Shown one piece after another: positions 41,746 through 52,522 of a DNA stretch of 64,000 nucleotides (position 1 is its first letter; the number at the start of each line of letters is the position of its first letter). Origin of the DNA: Cellulomonas humilata. GTDB taxonomy: Bacteria; Actinomycetota; Actinomycetes; Actinomycetales; Cellulomonadaceae. The stretch lies in NCBI RefSeq assembly GCF_030814415.1, contig NZ_JAUSVB010000001.1:620001-684000 (forward strand), written 5' to 3'. The position numbers were made by a program, and so were the translations under genes. The notes under the pieces are model-generated. The model had not been told where the DNA came from. It worked only from the letters and a program-made list of their open reading frames with translations, and did not search any database.

Positions 41746-41842
41746 GGCGGGCCTCCCGGCTCTCATCGTCACGCGGTGCTCCACGTGCTCGACCCCCACT
41801 TCACCCACCGGGCCTGTGGAACGCCTGGACGTGACCGTCTCT

Positions 41843-42775
41843 TTACCTGTGGAGGTCGACGACGGCACGCGCCGTGTCCTCGGCGATCAGGTCCATGTTC
41901 AGCGCCGCCGCCGCGCGGGTGCCCGCCGCCATCGCGCCTGTGACCTGGGCCATGAGGTCGGTCGCGTTGCCGGCGACCCAGACGCCCGGCACCGAGGACG
42001 CCCCCATGAGGTCGGAGGCGGCGTGCTCGCCCACGCCCATCTCGTGCGGCACGGCCGTCAGGCCGAGACCGGCCAGCCCGTCGAGCCGCGCGACGAACCG
42101 CGGCATGACCGTGAGTGCGGACCGTTCGACCACGTCCCCGGATGCCAGGCGCACACCCGTGAGACGCCCGTCGGTCGCCAGCACCTCGACGACGACCCCC
42201 CGCACCACGCGGATCCCCCGCGCGGCCAGCTGCTCGGCCTGCTCGGGCGTCGGCTCCGGGGCGGTGTGCTGGAGCAGCACCACGTCGTCGGACCACTGCC
42301 GGAACAGCAGCGCCTGGTGCACGGCGCGCTCGGACGTGGCGAGGACCCCGATCGGCTGGTCCCGCACCTCCCAGCCGTGGCAGTACGGGCAGTGCAGCAC
42401 GTCATGGCCCCAGCGTTCCCGCAGGCCGGGGAGGTCCGGCAGGTCGTCGACGAGGCCGGTGGCCACCAGCAGCCGTCGCGCGCGCTCGGTCGTCCCGTCG
42501 TCCAGGGTCACGACGAACCCGTCGTCCTCGCGCTCGGCGGCGACCACCCGGCCGGTCCGCAGCGCCCCGCCGTAGCCGGCCAGCTCCGCCCGACCGCGCA
42601 CCAGCAGCTCGAGCGGGGACACGCCCTCCTGCCCGAGGATCCCGTGCACCCCGTCGGCAGGCGCGTTCCGTGGAGTGCCGTCGTCGATCACCAGCACCGA
42701 CCGACGGGCCCTCGCCAGCGTCACCGCTCCGCTCAGACCCGCAGCACCACCACCGATGACGACCACATCTCTCAT
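41843..42775 (-). CDS. Thioredoxin-reductase-like FAD flavoprotein
   Basis: A 310-residue FAD-dependent oxidoreductase with GGGAAGLSGAVTLARARRSV at the FAD-binding N-terminus, ATGLVDDLPDLPGL, the redox centre HCPYCHGWE (CxxC), and a C-terminal FAD site GVWVAGNATDLMAQVTGAMAAG. The CPYC active site and length match the bacterial thioredoxin reductase-like disulphide oxidoreductase group; the partner is not known. It is divergent from the XRE-cupin regulator; the 66-bp gap holds repeated operator motifs. Start ATG 42775. Confidence 0.88.
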   Translation of the reverse strand: MRDVVVIGGGAAGLSGAVTLARARRSVLVIDDGTPRNAPADGVHGILGQEGVSPLELLVRGRAELAGYGGALRTGRVVAAEREDDGFVVTLDDGTTERARRLLVATGLVDDLPDLPGLRERWGHDVLHCPYCHGWEVRDQPIGVLATSERAVHQALLFRQWSDDVVLLQHTAPEPTPEQAEQLAARGIRVVRGVVVEVLATDGRLTGVRLASGDVVERSALTVMPRFVARLDGLAGLGLTAVPHEMGVGEHAASDLMGASSVPGVWVAGNATDLMAQVTGAMAAGTRAAAALNMDLIAEDTARAVVDLHR

Positions 42776-42834
42776 GCGGCAAGCATCCGGTGGCCCGTCG
42801 AGAAGCGGCAAGCATCGTTGCCGAAGTGGCAAAC
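42776..42834. promoter_or_regulatory. Repeated operator motifs between flavoprotein and XRE-cupin genes
   Basis: GCGGCAAGCATC occurs exactly at 42776-42787 and 42805-42816, 29 bp apart, and a related GTGGCAA at 42826-42832, where TTGCC-GAAGT-GGCAA also forms an inverted repeat (42818-42832). The gap is only 66 bp between divergent starts, so the adjacent XRE-cupin regulator is the likely ligand. Confidence 0.55.
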
Positions 42835-42841
42835 TGCGGAG

Positions 42842-43441
42842 ATGGACGACGTCGACCAGCTGATGCGCACCGTCGGACCCCGGCTCCGGGCCGTCCGGCA
42901 GCAGCGCGACCTGACCCTCGCGCAGGCGTCCGACGCGACCGGCATCTCGGTCAGCACCCTGTCCCGCCTGGAGTCGGGCACCCGACGGCCGCAGCTGGAG
43001 CTCCTGGTCCCCCTGGCGAGCCTCTACCGGGTGCCGCTCGACGAGCTGGTCGGCGCCCCCGCCACCGGCGACCCGCGCATCCACCCGCGTCCCGTCATCG
43101 AGCACGGCATGACGGTCATCCCCCTGTCCCGACGGAGCGGTGGTCTGATCGTCTACAAGCTGGTCCTGCCACCCGGCGGCCCGCACCCCCACCCGGAGAC
43201 GAACTCGCACGAGGGCTACGAGTGGCTGTACGTCATCGACGGCCACCTGCGCCTGGTGCTCGGCGAGCACGACCTCGTCCTGCCGCCCGGCGAGGCCGCC
43301 GAGTTCGACACGCGCGTCCCGCACTGGTTCGGCAACGAGACCTCGGAGCCCGTCGAGCTGCTCAGCATCTTCGGCGCACAGGGTGCCCGCGTGCACGTGC
43401 GTGCTCGCCCGAAGGCGCGGTCGCGCCCCGGCGACGCGTGA
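42842..43441 (+). CDS. XRE-family regulator with C-terminal cupin domain
   Basis: A 199-residue two-domain regulator: HTH_3 region (about 8-65, LRAVRQQRDLTLAQASDATG, then ISVSTLSRLESGTRRPQL) and a cupin (about 100-190) with PHPHPETNSHEGYEWLYVID, the ligand or metal-binding double-histidine motif. It resembles PuuR-type regulators that sense small molecules through the cupin. Divergent to the thioredoxin-reductase-like gene with repeated operator motifs between; it probably regulates that gene and itself. Start ATG 42842. Confidence 0.88.
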   Translation: MDDVDQLMRTVGPRLRAVRQQRDLTLAQASDATGISVSTLSRLESGTRRPQLELLVPLASLYRVPLDELVGAPATGDPRIHPRPVIEHGMTVIPLSRRSGGLIVYKLVLPPGGPHPHPETNSHEGYEWLYVIDGHLRLVLGEHDLVLPPGEAAEFDTRVPHWFGNETSEPVELLSIFGAQGARVHVRARPKARSRPGDA

Positions 43442-43524
43442 GAGGTGGTCGACCCACACCGGTGCCGCGAACGGTCGGTACGGTGTCCCGACGGCATCAG
43501 GGGGTGCCGCGAACGGAGGCTTTC

Positions 43525-43743
43525 GTGGACGAGCAGGACCGGGTGGACGAGCAGGACCGACCCACCGAGGACGCCCCCGAGCGCACAGGACCGGGCACGG
43601 GCGACCGCGCGCTGCTGGTGATCGGCACGCTCTTCACCGTCGTCGGCATCGTCCAGCTCGTCGGTCCCGGCAGTGGTGGGGTCGCGTTCCTCGTGATCGG
43701 CCTCGTCTTCCTGGCCTCCGCCGGGGTGCGGCGCAGCCGCTGA
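43525..43743 (+). CDS. Small two-helix membrane protein
   Basis: A 72-residue protein with a charged 28-residue N-terminus (DEQDRVDEQDRPTEDAPER), then two hydrophobic segments (ALLVIGTLFTVVGIVQLVG and GVAFLVIGLVFLASAGV) separated by a short glycine turn. GTG start at 43525 with GGAGG six bases upstream, so expression is likely. Function unknown. Confidence 0.6.
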   Translation: MDEQDRVDEQDRPTEDAPERTGPGTGDRALLVIGTLFTVVGIVQLVGPGSGGVAFLVIGLVFLASAGVRRSR

Positions 43744-43851
43744 ACCGAGCACACCCGACGCAGTCACCTCTCGCGTCGTGCCTGCTGGCGAAGGGCCGCC
43801 CCGCCCCCGACCAGCAGCCCTGTGGAGAGGGAGCCGGGGGCAGGGCGGGGA

Positions 43852-44952
<1,101 letters not shown>

Positions 44953-44958
<6 letters not shown>

Positions 44959-45074
44959 GCCCTGTCCTCCTTGGCCTCGTAGACGACCGGCGTGAAGCCG
45001 ATGGCACGCTGCGCGGACTCGACGCTCATGCGCGGTCCTCCTTGGCCTCGTAGACGACCGGCGTGAAGCCGATG
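44953..45074. repeat. Tandem duplication at an operon gene junction
   Basis: A 40-bp sequence (44964-45003) is repeated exactly at 45035-45074, a period of 71 bp; GCTCATGC is shared at the outer edges too. It encodes the C-terminal residues GFTPVVYEAKEDRA of the permease, once in the permease and once in the mini-ORF. The unit carries an AAGGAGGA ribosome site. Because 71 is not a multiple of three, the duplicated copy forms a new ORF rather than an in-frame extension. Confidence 0.85.
44955..45029 (-). CDS. 24-codon mini-ORF from tandem duplication between permease and ATPase genes
   Basis: Encodes MSVESAQRAIGFTPVVYEAK followed by EDRA; its last 15 residues repeat the C-terminus of the upstream permease. 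Its ATG overlaps the permease TGA, and its TGA overlaps the OppD-type ATG, both as ATGA. AAGGAGGA stands upstream of each ATG. The peptide itself is unlikely to have a function, but the arrangement keeps translational coupling from permease to ATPase through two re-initiation steps. Confidence 0.6.
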
Positions 45075-46018
45075 CGGGGGCGGATCCTGCGCTTGCGCAT
45101 CGACCGGGCGTTGAGGCCGACCGAGCGCAGGCGCGGGTTGACGAACTCGTCGATCCCGAAGTTGATCAGCGTCAGTGCCATGCCGAGCAGGGCGATGAGC
45201 AGACCGGCGGGGACGAACCACCACCACGCGCCGCGCTGCAGGGCCAGCTGCGCCTGCGCCCAGTACAGGACGGTCCCCCAGTTCCACTCGTTGGTGGGCG
45301 TGATGCCGACGAACGAGAGCGTGATCTGGGACAGGACCGCGAACCCGACGGTGCCGACGAAGCCCGCCGCGATGATGGCCGTGAGGTTGGGCAGGATCTC
45401 CGCGGAGATGATCCGCCACGTGCTCTCGCCGTTGGCCCGGGCCGCTTCGACGAAATCGCGTTTCCGGAGCGAGAGCGTCTGCGCCCGCAGGACGCGGGCA
45501 CCCCACGCCCAGCCGGTCGCGGCGATGACCAGGGCGACGGTGAGCCCGCCGGCGGACGGCAGCTGGCCGGCGATGATGATGATGAGCGGCAGCTGCGGGA
45601 TCACGAGGAACACGTTGGACAGCGCCGAGAGCGACTCGTCGCCGAACCCGCCGATGTAGCCCGCGGTGACGCCGACGATCACGCCGATGACCGTCGCGAC
45701 CGTGCCGGCCACGAACCCGACCACCAGCACGCTGCGCGTGCCCAGGATCAGCTGGCTCATGACGTCCTGCCCCTGGTGCGTGGTGCCCATGAGGTGCTGC
45801 CACGACGGGGACTGCAGGATGGCCGACGACCGCGCGTTCGGGTCGTACGGCGCGATCCACGGCCCGATGATCGCGATGAGGAAGAAGAACCCGAGGATCA
45901 CGAGGCCGGTGAGGGCCTTCGCGTTGCGCATGAACAGGAAGCGGCGCTTGCCCTTGCGGGGCGTCGTCGCGTCCGGCGTGATCTCCAGGTCCTCGAAGAA
46001 TGCGGCTTCGACAGTCAT
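45026..46018 (-). CDS. ABC transporter permease, Opp/Dpp family (OppC type)
   Basis: A 330-residue permease: N-terminal extension (about 1-30), then six membrane helices (ALTGLVILGFFFLIAIIGPW, VLVVGFVAGTVATVIGVIVG and so on), with the coupling loop EAARANGESTWRIISAEILPN in place of the EAA motif. The C-terminal cytoplasmic tail ends in the duplicated residues EAKEDRA. Starts two bases after the OppB-type stop. Together with the OppB-type partner it forms the channel of an importer, fed by the lipoprotein encoded at 48147-49829. Confidence 0.93.
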   Translation of the reverse strand: MTVEAAFFEDLEITPDATTPRKGKRRFLFMRNAKALTGLVILGFFFLIAIIGPWIAPYDPNARSSAILQSPSWQHLMGTTHQGQDVMSQLILGTRSVLVVGFVAGTVATVIGVIVGVTAGYIGGFGDESLSALSNVFLVIPQLPLIIIIAGQLPSAGGLTVALVIAATGWAWGARVLRAQTLSLRKRDFVEAARANGESTWRIISAEILPNLTAIIAAGFVGTVGFAVLSQITLSFVGITPTNEWNWGTVLYWAQAQLALQRGAWWWFVPAGLLIALLGMALTLINFGIDEFVNPRLRSVGLNARSMRKRRIRPRIGFTPVVYEAKEDRA

Positions 46019-46019
46019 G

Positions 46020-46997
46020 TCAGCCCTCCTGTCGCGTGCGGGGGTCGAGCACGCCGTAGGCGACGTCGGCGGCCATGTTGGCGAGGAGCACGGCGAACGT
46101 GATCACGAGGAAGCACCCCTGCATGAGCGGGTAGTCCTTCGCGTTCACCGCGCTGAACAGGTAGTAGCCGATGCCCTGGTAGGAGAAGACGATCTCCATG
46201 ACCAGGGTGCCGCCGACGATGAAGCCGAGGGACAGGGCGAAGCTGGACACCTGCGGCAGGATCGCGTTCCGGGCGGCGTAGCCCATCCGCACGGTCCGCT
46301 CCTTGAGGCCCTTGGCCTGCGCGACCGTCACGTAGTCCTCGGAGGACACGGTGACCATCATGTTGCGCATCCCGAGCATCCAGCCCGCGATCGACGACAC
46401 CACGATCGTCATCGCCGGGAGGAACCCGTAGTAGATGACGGACCCGATGAACTCCCAGGACAGCGTGGGCACCATGCTGCGGTCGTAGCTGCCGCTGGCA
46501 GGGAACCAGCCGAGCGTCACCGAGAACAGCGAGATGGCGATCAGGGCGAGCCAGAAGTACGGCACCGCCGAGAAGAACGTGGACAGCGGGAGCAGCCCGT
46601 CCATCCAGGTGCCGCGGCGCCAGCCGATGCCGGTGCCGACCAGGGTGCCGAGCGTGAAGCTGATGATCGTCGCGACGCCGACCAGGCCGATGGTCCACGG
46701 CAGCGCCTGCCGGATGACGTCGGCCACCGGCGCCATGTACGTGAACGAGATGCCCAGGTCACCGTGCAGCAGCAGCTTCCAGTACGCGACGTACTGGTCC
46801 CACAGCGACATGTTCTCGTCCAGCCCGAACAAGGCCCGCAACGCCTCGGCGGCGTCGGGGCTGATCCGGCCCTGGTTCTTGGCGATGAGGGCGCTCACGG
46901 GGTCGCCCGGCATGATCCGCGGGATGAAGAAGTTGATCGTGATCGCCGCCCAGGCGGTGATCGCGTAGAAGACGATGCGTCGGGTGAAGAACTTCAT
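46020..46997 (-). CDS. ABC transporter permease, Opp/Dpp family (OppB type)
   Basis: A 325-residue permease of the OppB type. [20 protein letters not shown] is the first helix, followed by the family's typical loop [20 protein letters not shown] (MPGDP), then five more helices and the coupling segment [20 protein letters not shown]. Start ATG 46997 overlaps the OppF-type stop in an ATGA pattern. It pairs with the OppC-type permease. Confidence 0.94.
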   Translation of the reverse strand: MKFFTRRIVFYAITAWAAITINFFIPRIMPGDPVSALIAKNQGRISPDAAEALRALFGLDENMSLWDQYVAYWKLLLHGDLGISFTYMAPVADVIRQALPWTIGLVGVATIISFTLGTLVGTGIGWRRGTWMDGLLPLSTFFSAVPYFWLALIAISLFSVTLGWFPASGSYDRSMVPTLSWEFIGSVIYYGFLPAMTIVVSSIAGWMLGMRNMMVTVSSEDYVTVAQAKGLKERTVRMGYAARNAILPQVSSFALSLGFIVGGTLVMEIVFSYQGIGYYLFSAVNAKDYPLMQGCFLVITFAVLLANMAADVAYGVLDPRTRQEG

Positions 46998-48067
46998 CGG
47001 TCGACCTCCAGCACCGAGACGTCCACGGCCGGCCGCTCGCCGTACGCGTCGAGCACCGAGCCCAGCGACGGGCGGTCCTCGCGGTCGGAGTAGCCCCAGC
47101 AGGCGGCCTCGCGCCCCTCGCCGACGGCGATCAGCGGCGGCACCTCGGTGCGGCACAGGTCCGTGGCGAACGGGCAGCGCGGGTTGAACCGGCACCCGGT
47201 GGGCGGGGCCACCAGGCTCGGCGCCTCACCACGGGCGCCACGGGCGCGGGACTCCAGGTCGTCCGGGTCCGGCGCGGAACGCACCAGCAGCTGCGTGTAC
47301 GGGTGCTTCGGGTCCTGCGTGACGGACTCCGAGTCGCCGGTCTCCACGATCCGGCCGGCGTACATGACCATCGTCCGGTCGGCGAAGTAGCGGGCCGACG
47401 CGATGTCGTGCGTGATGTAGAGGATCGCGAGCTGCAGGCGGTCCCGCAGGTCGCGCAGGAGGTTGAGGATGCCGAGGCGGATCGACACGTCGAGCATGGA
47501 GATGGGCTCGTCGGCGAGCAGCACCTCGGGGTTCGCCGCGAGCGCGCGGGCGATGGCGACGCGCTGCCGCTGTCCGCCGGACAGCTCGTGCGGGAACTTG
47601 TCGATGTACCGGGCGGCCGGGCGCAGCTGGACGCGGTCCAGCAGCTCGTCGAGGGCCGCCTCGAGCTCGACGCCGCGCAGGCGACCGCGGTGGATCTTGA
47701 GGCTGCGCGTCAGGGTGTAGCGCACGGTGTGCACGGGGTTCAGCGACCCGAACGGGTCCTGGAAGATCATCTGGACGCGGCGCACGTAGCGGTGGAACGC
47801 CTTGCGGTTCTTCGCCGTGGCGTCCTCGCCGTGCAGCAGGATCTGCCCGCCCGTGACGGGCATGAGCTGCGCGAGCAGCCGGGCGATCGTGGACTTGCCG
47901 GAGCCCGACTCCCCCACCAGTGCGACCACGCGGCCGCGGTACAGCTCGATGTTGACGTCGTCGACGGCGTGCACGACCTTGCGGGACCGGGTGCCGCGCA
48001 CCGGGAAGTGCTTGCGGAGGTCGATCGCCTGCAGGACAGGCGGGTCTTCGTGGTGCGGGGAGCTCAT
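46994..48067 (-). CDS. ABC transporter ATP-binding protein, Opp/Dpp family (OppF type)
   Basis: A 357-residue ATPase. Walker [17 protein letters not shown]-loop QDPFGSLNP, signature [11 protein letters not shown], Walker [15 protein letters not shown] and ITHD are intact; the C-terminal cysteine block [15 protein letters not shown] is the Opp/Dpp extension. Start ATG 48067 preceded by AAGGTGA. Directly after the binding-protein gene, with a strong hairpin between. It is overlapped by the OppB-type gene at its 3' end. Confidence 0.93.
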   Translation of the reverse strand: MSSPHHEDPPVLQAIDLRKHFPVRGTRSRKVVHAVDDVNIELYRGRVVALVGESGSGKSTIARLLAQLMPVTGGQILLHGEDATAKNRKAFHRYVRRVQMIFQDPFGSLNPVHTVRYTLTRSLKIHRGRLRGVELEAALDELLDRVQLRPAARYIDKFPHELSGGQRQRVAIARALAANPEVLLADEPISMLDVSIRLGILNLLRDLRDRLQLAILYITHDIASARYFADRTMVMYAGRIVETGDSESVTQDPKHPYTQLLVRSAPDPDDLESRARGARGEAPSLVAPPTGCRFNPRCPFATDLCRTEVPPLIAVGEGREAACWGYSDREDRPSLGSVLDAYGERPAVDVSVLEVDR

Positions 48068-48101
48068 CGGGTCACCTTGGGGGTCGGGTGCGGGCCGGGC
48101 G

Positions 48102-48141
48102 CGTGGTGCGGCGGGCGAGGGGCCTCGCCCGCCGCACCACG
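48102..48141 (-). terminator. Strong hairpin after binding-protein gene (attenuator)
   Basis: CGTGGTGCGGCGGGCGAGG (48102-48120) pairs exactly with its complement at 48123-48141 around GG (about 17 pairs with a realistic six-base loop). It begins five bases past the stop of the binding-protein gene and precedes the OppF-type start by 35 bases. In importer operons such hairpins let most transcripts end, or protect the upstream mRNA, so that the binding protein is made in excess. Confidence 0.75.
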
Positions 48142-48146
48142 TCATC

Positions 48147-49829
48147 TCACTCTGTCGGGACGAGCTTCGACAGGATCAGAGCGGCCTGCGGACCCGTCGG
48201 CTGCGGGTTCGCGTACGGGTCCTCATCGGTCGGGAAGCCCGTGTAGTTGACCGTCGAGTACTGCGCGACGGCCGGACGGGACCAGATGACGAGGCCGGGG
48301 ACGTCGTCCACGAACGCCTTCTGGACGATGTCCAGCGCGGCGGAGCGGGCGTTGTCGTCGGTCCCGGCCTTGAAGTCGGCCAGGGCCGCCGTGACGGCGT
48401 CGTTCTTGTAGCGGCCGAAGTTCCACGTCGCCGACTCACCGAGCGGCACGTAGGACGCGCCGTCCATGATGTTGGAGTACATGTTCCACGGCGTGCTGCC
48501 CCCGTCGGTCCAGTGCAGCGACGCCTGGAAGTTGCCGAACGGAATGATGTCGTTGAACCAGGTGTCCTGGACGACACCCTCGACGGTCGCCTCCGCACCG
48601 AGGGCGGCTGCACCCTCGCTGATGATGCCGAGCGCGTCCAGGTAGTCCGTCCAGCCCGTCGGGTTCTGGAGCTTGAAGGTGACCTTCTCGCCGTCGGGGT
48701 CGACCAGCGCGTCGCCGTCCCAGGTGTAGCCGGCGTCCGTGAGGACCTCCTTGGCACCGTCGACGTCGACCGTGAGCTCCTGGTCGAGGAACTCGTCCGA
48801 GATGAACGCGTCACCCGAGGGCTGGGGCAGCCCGGTGACGCTCTTGATCTGCGGCCAGACGCCGTAGCCGGCGGTCGCCGAGATGTCCGAGCGGTCGACG
48901 ACCATGTTGAGCGCCTTGCGGAACGCCACGTCGTTGAACGGCTTCGTCTCGTTGTTCAGGTAGAGCACGTCGACGCCGAAGCCACCGCCCGCGACCTGGT
49001 GGAAGTGCTCCGGGTCCTTGGCGATGAACGTGTTCTCGAAGTCCGGGATGAACGTCCAGCCCCACTGCGCCTCACCGGTGGTGAGCGCCGTGGTCAGGCC
49101 GGCGTTGTCGTTGAACGTGTCGTACCGCAGCGTGGCGACCTTCGGGGTCTCGCCCCAGTAGTCGGTGTTCGGCTCGAGGGTCACGGCCTGCGGCGTGAAG
49201 CTCTTGAGCTTGAACGGGCCGGTGCCGATCATCTCGTCGTCGGTCCAGGTCACTGCGTCCTGGCCCTCCCACAGGTGCTTGGGCACGATGAGGAGCTTGA
49301 GCAGCTTGTCGCGGTTGACGTACTGGCCGGACTCGAAGTTCACCGTGACCGTGTTGCCGTCGACCGTGATGTCGCCGTACTGGTCGGGGAAGTCGGTGTT
49401 CAGCTCCTTGTTGTCCTTGCGGAGCTGGATCGAGAACGCGATGTCGTCGGCCGTGAAGTCGGTGCCGTCGGACCACTTGACGCCCTCACGCGCGGTGATG
49501 ACGGCCTGCGTCGAGTCGGCGTTCCACTCGACGCTCTCGGCGAGCCACGGCGTCGGGGGGTCCGTCGGCTTGAGCTCGTTGACCTGCATGAGCGACTCGT
49601 AGACCGCGAACGCGTACCCGAGCGAGAGCGACGCGGAGCCGGTCGCGAGCGGGTTCTGGTTCGGCTGCTGCGGGCCGTTCGGCATGCCGATCGTCAGGAT
49701 CTTGTCCGAGGCGCCGTCGGCGCCCCCGGTACTGTCGTCGCTGGAACCGCCGCTGCCGGAGCAGGCGGTGGCGAGCAACGCGAGGGTGGCCGCCGTAGCG
49801 ACGACCGTCGAGAGCTTGCGGATTCTCAC
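48147..49829 (-). CDS. Lipoprotein solute-binding protein, family 5 (oligosaccharide/peptide)
   Basis: A 560-residue family 5 solute-binding lipoprotein. Signal peptide and lipobox LLATAC with Cys23, followed by a Ser/Gly/Asp-rich linker. The mature domain has the family pattern [40 protein letters not shown] and later [16 protein letters not shown] helix ([20 protein letters not shown]). GTG start at 49829 with GGAGG five bases upstream. Family 5 binds peptides or, in cellulolytic organisms, oligosaccharides. The next gene upstream is a beta-glucosidase, so a beta-gluco-oligosaccharide ligand is likely. Confidence 0.9.
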   Translation of the reverse strand: MRIRKLSTVVATAATLALLATACSGSGGSSDDSTGGADGASDKILTIGMPNGPQQPNQNPLATGSASLSLGYAFAVYESLMQVNELKPTDPPTPWLAESVEWNADSTQAVITAREGVKWSDGTDFTADDIAFSIQLRKDNKELNTDFPDQYGDITVDGNTVTVNFESGQYVNRDKLLKLLIVPKHLWEGQDAVTWTDDEMIGTGPFKLKSFTPQAVTLEPNTDYWGETPKVATLRYDTFNDNAGLTTALTTGEAQWGWTFIPDFENTFIAKDPEHFHQVAGGGFGVDVLYLNNETKPFNDVAFRKALNMVVDRSDISATAGYGVWPQIKSVTGLPQPSGDAFISDEFLDQELTVDVDGAKEVLTDAGYTWDGDALVDPDGEKVTFKLQNPTGWTDYLDALGIISEGAAALGAEATVEGVVQDTWFNDIIPFGNFQASLHWTDGGSTPWNMYSNIMDGASYVPLGESATWNFGRYKNDAVTAALADFKAGTDDNARSAALDIVQKAFVDDVPGLVIWSRPAVAQYSTVNYTGFPTDEDPYANPQPTGPQAALILSKLVPTE

Positions 49830-49921
49830 GAGTGCCTCCTTGCACTGATGCGGAAACTGCTGGTCGTGCCGGTCCGACGGGACTGCGGATCTCGCCGGAC
49901 CGGGACTTGCGGGGGCCGTGC

Positions 49922-52426
49922 CTATGCCGACGAGGGACTGCGCACGGCCACGTCGACGCTGAGGCGCAGGTCGCTCGAGGAGCGGCCGACGCGGATCGGG
50001 TAGGTACCGGCCGGGGTGACCCAGCCGGGCAGTGCGTTGTCCCAGGTCCGGAACGCCTTGGCGTCCACCCGGACCTGGACATCTGCGTGCGCGCCGGCTG
50101 TGGCGTGCACGACGGCGAACCCGCCGAGCCAGCGGACCGGACGCGACTCGTCCGGGACGGGGGGCTCGACGTAGACCTGGACGACCTCGCGCGCGTCACG
50201 GGCGCCGGTGTTGCGGACCCGGACGTCGAGGACGACGGACCCGTCGGCCTCGACAGCGTGGGACACCGACTCGTACTCCCACGTGGTCCACCCGAGTCCG
50301 TGCCCGAACGGGGCCGCGGGGGTGCGGTCGAGCCGGAGCCACGAGCGGTACCCCACGTGGACGCCCTCGTGGTACTCGATGACGCCGTCGACGGGGACCG
50401 CGTCGGGCACCGGCACGTCGGACTCGTGCGCGGGGAGCGTCCAGGGCAGCCGGCCCGTGGGTTCGGTGATCCCGGTGAGCACGTCCGCGAGCGCGTCGGG
50501 CCACTCCTGGCCGCCGAGCCAGGCCCACAGGACGCACGGCACCTCGTCGAGCCACGGCAGCAGCACGGGGGCGCCGGCGTTGACGACGACGATCGTGCGC
50601 GGGTTCGCGGCGAGCGCGGCCTTGACCAGCTGGTCCTGCGTGCCGGGGAGCGCGAGGCTCGTGCGGTCGTACCCCTCGGACTCGATCTCCTCGTTGGTGC
50701 CGACGACCACGATCGCCAGGTCGGCCGCGGCGGCCGCGTCGACGGCGACCGCGAGCAGCTCGTCCGGGGAGGTGCCGGGGACCCGGTGCACCAGCTCGGC
50801 GCGCGCGAAGCTGGCGTACCCCACGGGGTGGACGACCTGCACGAGGGCGTCGATCTCGACGGTCGTCGGCTCGGTCACCTCGATGACGAGGGTCGCGGGG
50901 ACGGGCTGGTTGACGCTGGAGTCGAGGATGACCTCGGCGCCGACCACGTGCTCGCTGGTGGAGAGCACCTGCCCGCCGACCGAGATCCGGTGCTTGCCGA
51001 CGGTGCCGACGCCCACCTCGTGCCGGCCGGGCTCGTCGAGCCGGACGGTGCTGCGCAGGCGCAGCGCGACGGCGGGGCCGGGGACCTCGCGGAGCCAGCC
51101 GGGCCAGTCCGTGACGTCGGTGGTGACCAGCACGGTCCCCTCGGCGGCGAGCAGCTCGCCGAGCGCACCCGGGTGGCCGTCGGGCGTGGTGCAGCGTCCG
51201 GCCAGGTCGAGCGCGGGCGGCAGCAGGCGGGACACCGCGCCGGGGTGCACGTCGACCTCGACCTCGCCGAACGCGTCGCGGAGCGCGGCCTCGGGCGTGG
51301 ACGTGTGGTCCGGACGGACGTACGCGGAGCCGCCGCCCTGCACGAACGGGTGGACGGCGTTGGGTCCGAGCAGGGCGATCCGGGTGACGTCGTCGGGGGC
51401 GACGGGCAGCGCGTGCTCGTCGTCGCGGAGCACCACCATCGAGCGGGAGACCAGCTCGCGCAGCACGCCGCGCACGTCGACGTCGGCCACGCGGTCCCGC
51501 TGGGCGCCCGACGGCTCGACCCCGTCGAGGGCACCGACGCGCTGGGCGAGGCGGAGCAGGCGCAGGACCTTGGCGTCGAGCAGCTCCTCGCTGACGGCGC
51601 CGGAGCGGACGGCGTCGAGGAGCCCGTCGCCCCAGGGTCCGTCGGGTCCGGGCATCTGCAGGTCGAGGCCGCCCTCGGCGGACGCGACGACGGAGGTGGT
51701 GGCCACCCAGTCGCTCATCACGACGCCGTCGAAGCCCCACTCGTCCTTGAGCACCCCGGTGAGCAGCGGGCGGTGCTCGGCGGCGGTCGCGGCGGTCGTC
51801 CCGTCGTCGATCCCGGAGTACGCGCTCATGACCGACCACGCCTGGGCCTCGTGCACCAGCTGCTCGAACGGCGCCAGGTACACCTCGCGCAGGGTCTGCT
51901 CGTCGACGCGCGCCAGGTAGGTGGTGCGCTGGGTCTCGGAGTCGTTGGCGACGAAGTGCTTGACGCACATGCCGACGCCCCGGTCCTGCGCGGAGCGGAC
52001 CACGTGCACCGCGATCGCGCCGGTGAGCAGCGGGTCCTCGGAGTAGCACTCGAAGTGCCGGCCGCCGACGGGCGTGCGCTGCAGGTTCACCTGCGGGGCG
52101 AGCACGACGTCGACCCCGTGCCGACGGGCCTCGGCGGCGAACACGTGGCCCACCTCGTCGGCGAGGTCGACGTCCCACGTCGCGGCGAGCGCGCTGGGTG
52201 CGGGGAACGAGGCGGAGGTCTCGTCGGCGGAGTCGGAGACGCCGCGGACGCCGGCGGGTCCGTCGGAGACGTGCATGGCGCGCAGTCCGATGTGCGGGAT
52301 CGCGGTGGTGGACCACAGCCCGGCGCCGACGACCAGGCGCACCTTCTCCTCGAGGCTGAGAGCAGCCGTGAGGTCGGTGAGGGGCCGGTCAGCCGTGGGC
52401 GGCTGGATGGCTGTGTCGAGGGACAC
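49922..52426 (-). CDS. Beta-glucosidase, glycoside hydrolase family 3
   Basis: An 834-residue GH3 enzyme without a signal peptide, so it is expected to be cytoplasmic and split the imported oligosaccharide. The N-terminal TIM barrel ends with GFDGVVMSDWVATTSVVASA, in which the Asp of MSDW is the nucleophile; FECYSEDPLLTG and CVKHFVANDSETQRTTY are typical GH3 loops. The (alpha/beta)6 domain (about 290-640) is interrupted by a PA14-like beta insert (about 380-540, with TVRLDEPGRHEVGVGTVGKH), and the C-terminus is Fn3-like (VVQVYVEPPVPDESRPVRWL). GTG start 52426 with GGAGA upstream. It opens the operon with the Opp-family importer, under TetR control. Confidence 0.94.
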   Translation of the reverse strand: MSLDTAIQPPTADRPLTDLTAALSLEEKVRLVVGAGLWSTTAIPHIGLRAMHVSDGPAGVRGVSDSADETSASFPAPSALAATWDVDLADEVGHVFAAEARRHGVDVVLAPQVNLQRTPVGGRHFECYSEDPLLTGAIAVHVVRSAQDRGVGMCVKHFVANDSETQRTTYLARVDEQTLREVYLAPFEQLVHEAQAWSVMSAYSGIDDGTTAATAAEHRPLLTGVLKDEWGFDGVVMSDWVATTSVVASAEGGLDLQMPGPDGPWGDGLLDAVRSGAVSEELLDAKVLRLLRLAQRVGALDGVEPSGAQRDRVADVDVRGVLRELVSRSMVVLRDDEHALPVAPDDVTRIALLGPNAVHPFVQGGGSAYVRPDHTSTPEAALRDAFGEVEVDVHPGAVSRLLPPALDLAGRCTTPDGHPGALGELLAAEGTVLVTTDVTDWPGWLREVPGPAVALRLRSTVRLDEPGRHEVGVGTVGKHRISVGGQVLSTSEHVVGAEVILDSSVNQPVPATLVIEVTEPTTVEIDALVQVVHPVGYASFARAELVHRVPGTSPDELLAVAVDAAAAADLAIVVVGTNEEIESEGYDRTSLALPGTQDQLVKAALAANPRTIVVVNAGAPVLLPWLDEVPCVLWAWLGGQEWPDALADVLTGITEPTGRLPWTLPAHESDVPVPDAVPVDGVIEYHEGVHVGYRSWLRLDRTPAAPFGHGLGWTTWEYESVSHAVEADGSVVLDVRVRNTGARDAREVVQVYVEPPVPDESRPVRWLGGFAVVHATAGAHADVQVRVDAKAFRTWDNALPGWVTPAGTYPIRVGRSSSDLRLSVDVAVRSPSSA

Positions 52427-52478
52427 CGCGTGTTCTCCGATCGGACGTCGTCGTCTTCTGCGGCGAATCTACGCACGA

Positions 52479-52498
52479 CTTACTTACATGTCAGTAAG
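52479..52498. promoter_or_regulatory. TetR-type operator O1
   Basis: CTTACTTAC-AT-GTCAGTAAG, with 9-bp arms and one mismatch. It lies 53-72 bases upstream of the beta-glucosidase start. Same half-site as O2 (GTCAGTAA). Confidence 0.75.
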
Positions 52499-52522
52499 TT
52501 CTGGATCACGGTTTGGTATCGC

